From NCBI GenBank assembly GCA_002706365.1, contig PALM01000040.1, forward strand, positions 1 through 64,000: DNA of 64,000 nucleotides, read 5' to 3'. Below, in pieces: positions 61,392-64,000 of the stretch. Below the pieces are notes generated by a model. That model did not search any database. It was not told where the DNA came from and worked only from the letters and a program-made list of their open reading frames with translations. The stretch comes from Flavobacteriales bacterium (lineage in GTDB: Bacteria; Bacteroidota; Bacteroidia; Flavobacteriales_E; Vicingaceae). Each line of letters begins with the position of its first letter. Positions within the stretch are counted from its first letter, which is position 1. The translations under genes and the position numbers were made by a program.

Positions 61392-62195
61392 TTATATCAA
61401 GTAGAAGAAGGTAAATACGAATACCCAAACTAGATCTACAAAGTGCCAGTATAATCCAACTTTCTCAACCATTTCGTAGTGGCCTCTCTTCTCATATGTA
61501 CCCTTTAGTACATTCACAAAAATGATAAAGTTGATCACTACACCTGAGAATACGTGAGTTCCGTGGAAACCTGTAATAAAGAAGAAGAAATCACCAAACA
61601 ATGGTACTCCATACTCATTGACAGTTAAGTTGGCTCCATAAACTTCCGTTCCACTTTGAATCATTGCAGCTGCTTCTGCTCCACTCATGGTTGTGCCATT
61701 AGGTAAAGTGAATGCATTCTTAGCTCCATCTACCCATTGTGCAATTGTTCCATCAGCTAGTTGCAAAGCTCCCCACTCAGTACCGTGGATAAAGTGATAC
61801 CACTCCCAAGCCTGAGATCCTACGAAGATCAAACCACCAACAATGGTGAGTGCCATCCATAGAATTACTCCATTTCTGTTCATTCTGTGTCCGGCCTCTA
61901 CAGCTAATACCATGGTTACAGAACTCATGATCAGAATGAAGGTCATTAATGCCACATAGAGCAATGGGTGATCCCCATGAAGGAATGGGAAGTGAGTAAA
62001 TACTTCTTCAGCTACAGGCCATAGCTCCTCAAAACGATGACGCATGAAGCCGTATGAAATCAATAAAGCTGAAAAGGTGAAGGCATCTGAAACGAGGAAA
62101 AACCACATCATGATCTTTCCGTAGCTCACGTTAAATGGTGAGAAACCACCGCCCCACAAGTTATTTTTATCTACTGAAGGAGAAATTCCTGCCAT
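61392..62195 (-). CDS. Cytochrome c oxidase subunit III (copy B)
   Basis: A 267-residue subunit III with the usual seven-helix pattern. Recognisable pieces are MMWFFLVSDAFTFSALLISYG, FFFFITGFHGTHVFSGVVIN and KVGLYWHFVDLVWVFVFTFFY. A 60-residue loop (about 110-175) between helices is longer than in the neighbouring copy. It lies 9 bases downstream of the second cox3 gene. Paired subunit III genes in one operon are usual in Bacteroidota caa3 oxidases. Confidence 0.93.
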   Translation of the reverse strand: MAGISPSVDKNNLWGGGFSPFNVSYGKIMMWFFLVSDAFTFSALLISYGFMRHRFEELWPVAEEVFTHFPFLHGDHPLLYVALMTFILIMSSVTMVLAVEAGHRMNRNGVILWMALTIVGGLIFVGSQAWEWYHFIHGTEWGALQLADGTIAQWVDGAKNAFTLPNGTTMSGAEAAAMIQSGTEVYGANLTVNEYGVPLFGDFFFFITGFHGTHVFSGVVINFIIFVNVLKGTYEKRGHYEMVEKVGLYWHFVDLVWVFVFTFFYLI

Positions 62196-62204
62196 CTTGA
62201 AAAT

Positions 62205-62816
62205 TTAAATTACGATCGTAAAAAATATGTAAAGATAGATCCACATGGCGTCCATGAAATGCCAATAGATGGAACACAGCTGCAAACCTAACAAATTTTT
62301 CGACTTGTAATGCCCTAAAAATCCATTAATCATTGTCACAATTAAGGCAATTATTCCACCCACTAAATGGGCAATGTGTAAAGCTGAAATTATGTATAGA
62401 AAGGATCCTGAAGCTGTTTGCTCTGCACCTGTAAAGAAAATTCCCATTTCTACCAGCTGCTCATAACCCTCCAATTGCATATAGATAAAGGCCAATCCGA
62501 GTGCAAATGTGGTACTCAATCCCGCCTTTACAAATCCTTGCTGATCTCTTTTTGCTCCCCATTTTGCGATCCACAATGTCACACTACTCAATGCCAAAGC
62601 AATTGTGCTGAACAAAAAGATATCGGGCAATTCAAAAGATGTCCAATTGCCATCTCCTTTTCTCACAATTACAGCGGAGGTAAGACCGGCAAATAACATC
62701 ACAATACTGATCATTCCAAACCACAATAGGGGCTTGGCGACTTTCTTGCGCTTTGCTTTTTGGAAATCTTCTTCCGGAAGACTCTCTATCTCTACATTTT
62801 CTGTCGAAGTGCTCAT
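62205..62816 (-). CDS. Cytochrome c oxidase subunit III (copy A)
   Basis: A 203-residue, five-helix subunit III-like protein. The sequences WFGMISIVMLFAGLTSAVIV, ASGSFLYIISALHIAHLVGG and LLGLQLCSIYWHFMDAMWIY resemble family helices. It lacks the first two helices of classical subunit III. It starts within the ctaB stop (ATGA overlap). Confidence 0.92.
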   Translation of the reverse strand: MSTSTENVEIESLPEEDFQKAKRKKVAKPLLWFGMISIVMLFAGLTSAVIVRKGDGNWTSFELPDIFLFSTIALALSSVTLWIAKWGAKRDQQGFVKAGLSTTFALGLAFIYMQLEGYEQLVEMGIFFTGAEQTASGSFLYIISALHIAHLVGGIIALIVTMINGFLGHYKSKNLLGLQLCSIYWHFMDAMWIYLYIFFTIVI

Positions 62817-63709
62817 ATTTTGTCTAAATACCAGGCTATTAAAATCAGAGGGATATAAATGAATGAAGCAAACATCAGCTGAGTAGCTGCCTTATCACTT
62901 CTATTCTTAAACAAGCGAATTGCCGGAATGATCATGATTATTCCGGAAATGATAAAGACTATTCCAGCAATAATGCCCACCAATCCGAAAAAGACCGGAA
63001 GAAGGCTAACCAAGAGCAAGAAAAGGGTATACAACAAGATCAAGAATGCGGAACTCATGTCTTTACCGTTCTTCGATGGCAACAAATGAAAGCCCGCTTT
63101 AGCGTAATCTGAATCTGCCTTCCAGGCTATGGCCCAGAAATGAGGGAATTGCCAAATGAATTGAATGGCAAATAACAATCCCGGTTCCAAACCGAATTCA
63201 CCAGTGTATGCTACCCAACCCAACATTGGAGGAATTGCTCCCGGAAATGCTCCCACGAATACAGCCCATGGAGTGTGCTGTTTCATTGGAGTGTATATGA
63301 AAACGTAGATGAATAGCGACAAAAGTGCAAGCACACCTGCTAGGGGATTCAACGCCAGCCAGATGATCGCGATTCCAGCCACTCCTGATAGTATTGCAAT
63401 AAAGAAAGCCTCGTTCCTTTGCATACGACCAGTAACGAGCGGACGACCATTGGTTCTTTGCATTAATGCATCCAAATGCCTCTCCCAGATCTGATTAAAT
63501 CCATTGGATGATCCGGTTACCAAGAAACCACCAAGTGAAAGTAGGATCAAGTCCATCCAGATCACCTTCTCGGCAGCTATGATATAACCCAAAGCAGCAG
63601 AGATCACCACCAAAAAGGTGAGCCTCATTTTAAAGAAAAGGGCATAATCCTGTAGCTTATTTCGAAGGATAGCGATCGGGTTTTCTGTGGCCTTAGATTG
63701 AACTTGCAT
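62813..63709 (-). CDS. ctaB: Heme O synthase (protoheme IX farnesyltransferase)
   Basis: A 298-residue UbiA-superfamily enzyme that adds a farnesyl group to heme B, giving heme O, the substrate of the CtaA enzyme encoded at 10.8-11.9 kb. The prenyl-diphosphate motif is GSSNGFNQIWERHLDALMQR, next to NGRPLVTGRM; FPGAIPPMLGWVAYTGEF and FIWQFPHFWAIAWKADSDYA are also diagnostic. About eight membrane helices are present. It opens the minus-strand oxidase run and has a good promoter. Confidence 0.95.
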   Translation of the reverse strand: MQVQSKATENPIAILRNKLQDYALFFKMRLTFLVVISAALGYIIAAEKVIWMDLILLSLGGFLVTGSSNGFNQIWERHLDALMQRTNGRPLVTGRMQRNEAFFIAILSGVAGIAIIWLALNPLAGVLALLSLFIYVFIYTPMKQHTPWAVFVGAFPGAIPPMLGWVAYTGEFGLEPGLLFAIQFIWQFPHFWAIAWKADSDYAKAGFHLLPSKNGKDMSSAFLILLYTLFLLLVSLLPVFFGLVGIIAGIVFIISGIIMIIPAIRLFKNRSDKAATQLMFASFIYIPLILIAWYLDKI

Positions 63710-63727
63710 TCATTCGGAATTCGATTG

Positions 63728-63757
63728 CAAAATTACGTATAAAAGCAGTGAAACAAA
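63728..63757 (-). promoter_or_regulatory. Promoter of the ctaB-cox operon
   Basis: On the minus strand TAATTTTG (63735-63728) matches the -7 consensus perfectly, and TTTG (63757-63754) lies 18 bases upstream as the -33 element. The box ends 18 bases before the ctaB start codon. Confidence 0.65.
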
Positions 63758-63761
63758 GGCT

Positions 63762-64000
63762 CTAAAAGTCGAATGTTTGGCGGAATAGGTTTGTCCTTAC
63801 ACCAAAGTATATCATATTATTCACCGAAGTGAGATCTTCACTGTTGCTTTGTCGCCACACATAACCCAATGAAAGTTCTGCACCCCAAAGCATTTTCATT
63901 CTTCGGCTGAGATATGTTTCAACGTATTGGTTCCTCTGCGCAATTCCCTGCCCAATGAAATTCTCATACTCCTTACTTCTTGTAGTATTGCTGATCTCAG
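63762..64000 (-). CDS. C-terminal part of an outer-membrane beta-barrel protein
   Basis: An open frame enters from the window edge and runs 79 codons to a TAG at 63762-63764. Alternating patterns such as RRMKMLWGAELSLGYVWRQS and NNMIYFGVRTNLFRQ, with a terminal aromatic in QTFDF, fit the last strands of an outer-membrane barrel. The family cannot be named; capsule-assembly Wzi-like or other Bacteroidota barrels are possible. The stop lies within 55 bases of the ctaB start, with the ctaB promoter between. Confidence 0.6.
   Translation of the reverse strand, partial: EISNTTRSKEYENFIGQGIAQRNQYVETYLSRRMKMLWGAELSLGYVWRQSNSEDLTSVNNMIYFGVRTNLFRQTFDF

Overview
The window looks like a chromosomal segment of a Bacteroidota member, most likely from Flavobacteriales. 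The grounds are a mutY-ssb-gldE-gldD gliding cluster, a protein ending in a type-B type IX secretion domain, two adjacent cytochrome oxidase subunit III genes, a TonB receptor with a carboxypeptidase-like N-terminal domain, and promoters of the Bacteroidota type (TAnnTTTG at -7, often with TTG/TTTG about 20 bases upstream). I see no consistent Shine-Dalgarno sequences, and several genes appear to start with TTG. I found no rRNA, tRNA, CRISPR array, prophage or transposase gene.

Layout. 0-3.1 kb: recX, an MFS transporter, a four-helix-bundle gene flanked by imperfect inverted repeats, and the decayed tail of a second MFS gene. 3.1-6.1 kb (minus): HU-type protein, TPR protein, a 30-residue basic protein resembling bS22/mS38, and RNase G. 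6.2-9.8 kb (plus): mutY, ssb, gldE, gldD. 10-12.4 kb (minus): a ParE-type toxin-antitoxin pair between repeat clusters, heme A synthase, and a metal-binding lipoprotein. 12.5-22.4 kb (plus): EamA transporter, rplU-rpmA, serS-lipoprotein-TPR-DUF4286-rsmA, then mgtE and a 2-hydroxyacid dehydrogenase. 22.7-24.4 kb (minus): aspartate kinase and a GNAT acetyltransferase. 24.5-32.7 kb (plus): fructose bisphosphatase, a TPR histidine kinase, a TMTC-like glycosyltransferase and mfd. 33-34.3 kb (minus): a lone MacB-type permease. 34.4-41.6 kb (plus): purH and the rod-shape cluster mreBCD-mrdA-rodA. 42-46.5 kb (minus): an M1 peptidase gene, then trmB, an alkyltransferase-like protein, mrp and a NifU-domain protein. 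46.6-53.9 kb: two small exported proteins, a TonB receptor with a beta-helix lipoprotein, and a divergent PhoB/PhoR-like two-component system. 54-55.6 kb: an ECF sigma factor and a membrane protein carrying a type-B C-terminal domain. 55.6-64 kb (minus): metH behind a SAM-I riboswitch, downstream of a cytochrome oxidase biogenesis run (ctaB, two cox3, cox4, SCO, DUF420, a CxxC membrane protein), then a truncated outer-membrane protein.

Most of this is conserved housekeeping. Three layers are less ordinary. (1) About a dozen gene boundaries are filled by a mosaic of recurring short sequence types, and one type sits in frame inside a lipoprotein gene. (2) TTAAC-like 11-bp direct repeats, three units upstream of phoB and three more toward the TonB/lipoprotein operon, look like binding sites of the local PhoB-like regulator. 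(3) Several perfect or near-perfect -7 boxes lie only 5-9 bases upstream of the start codon, suggesting leaderless or nearly leaderless mRNAs.
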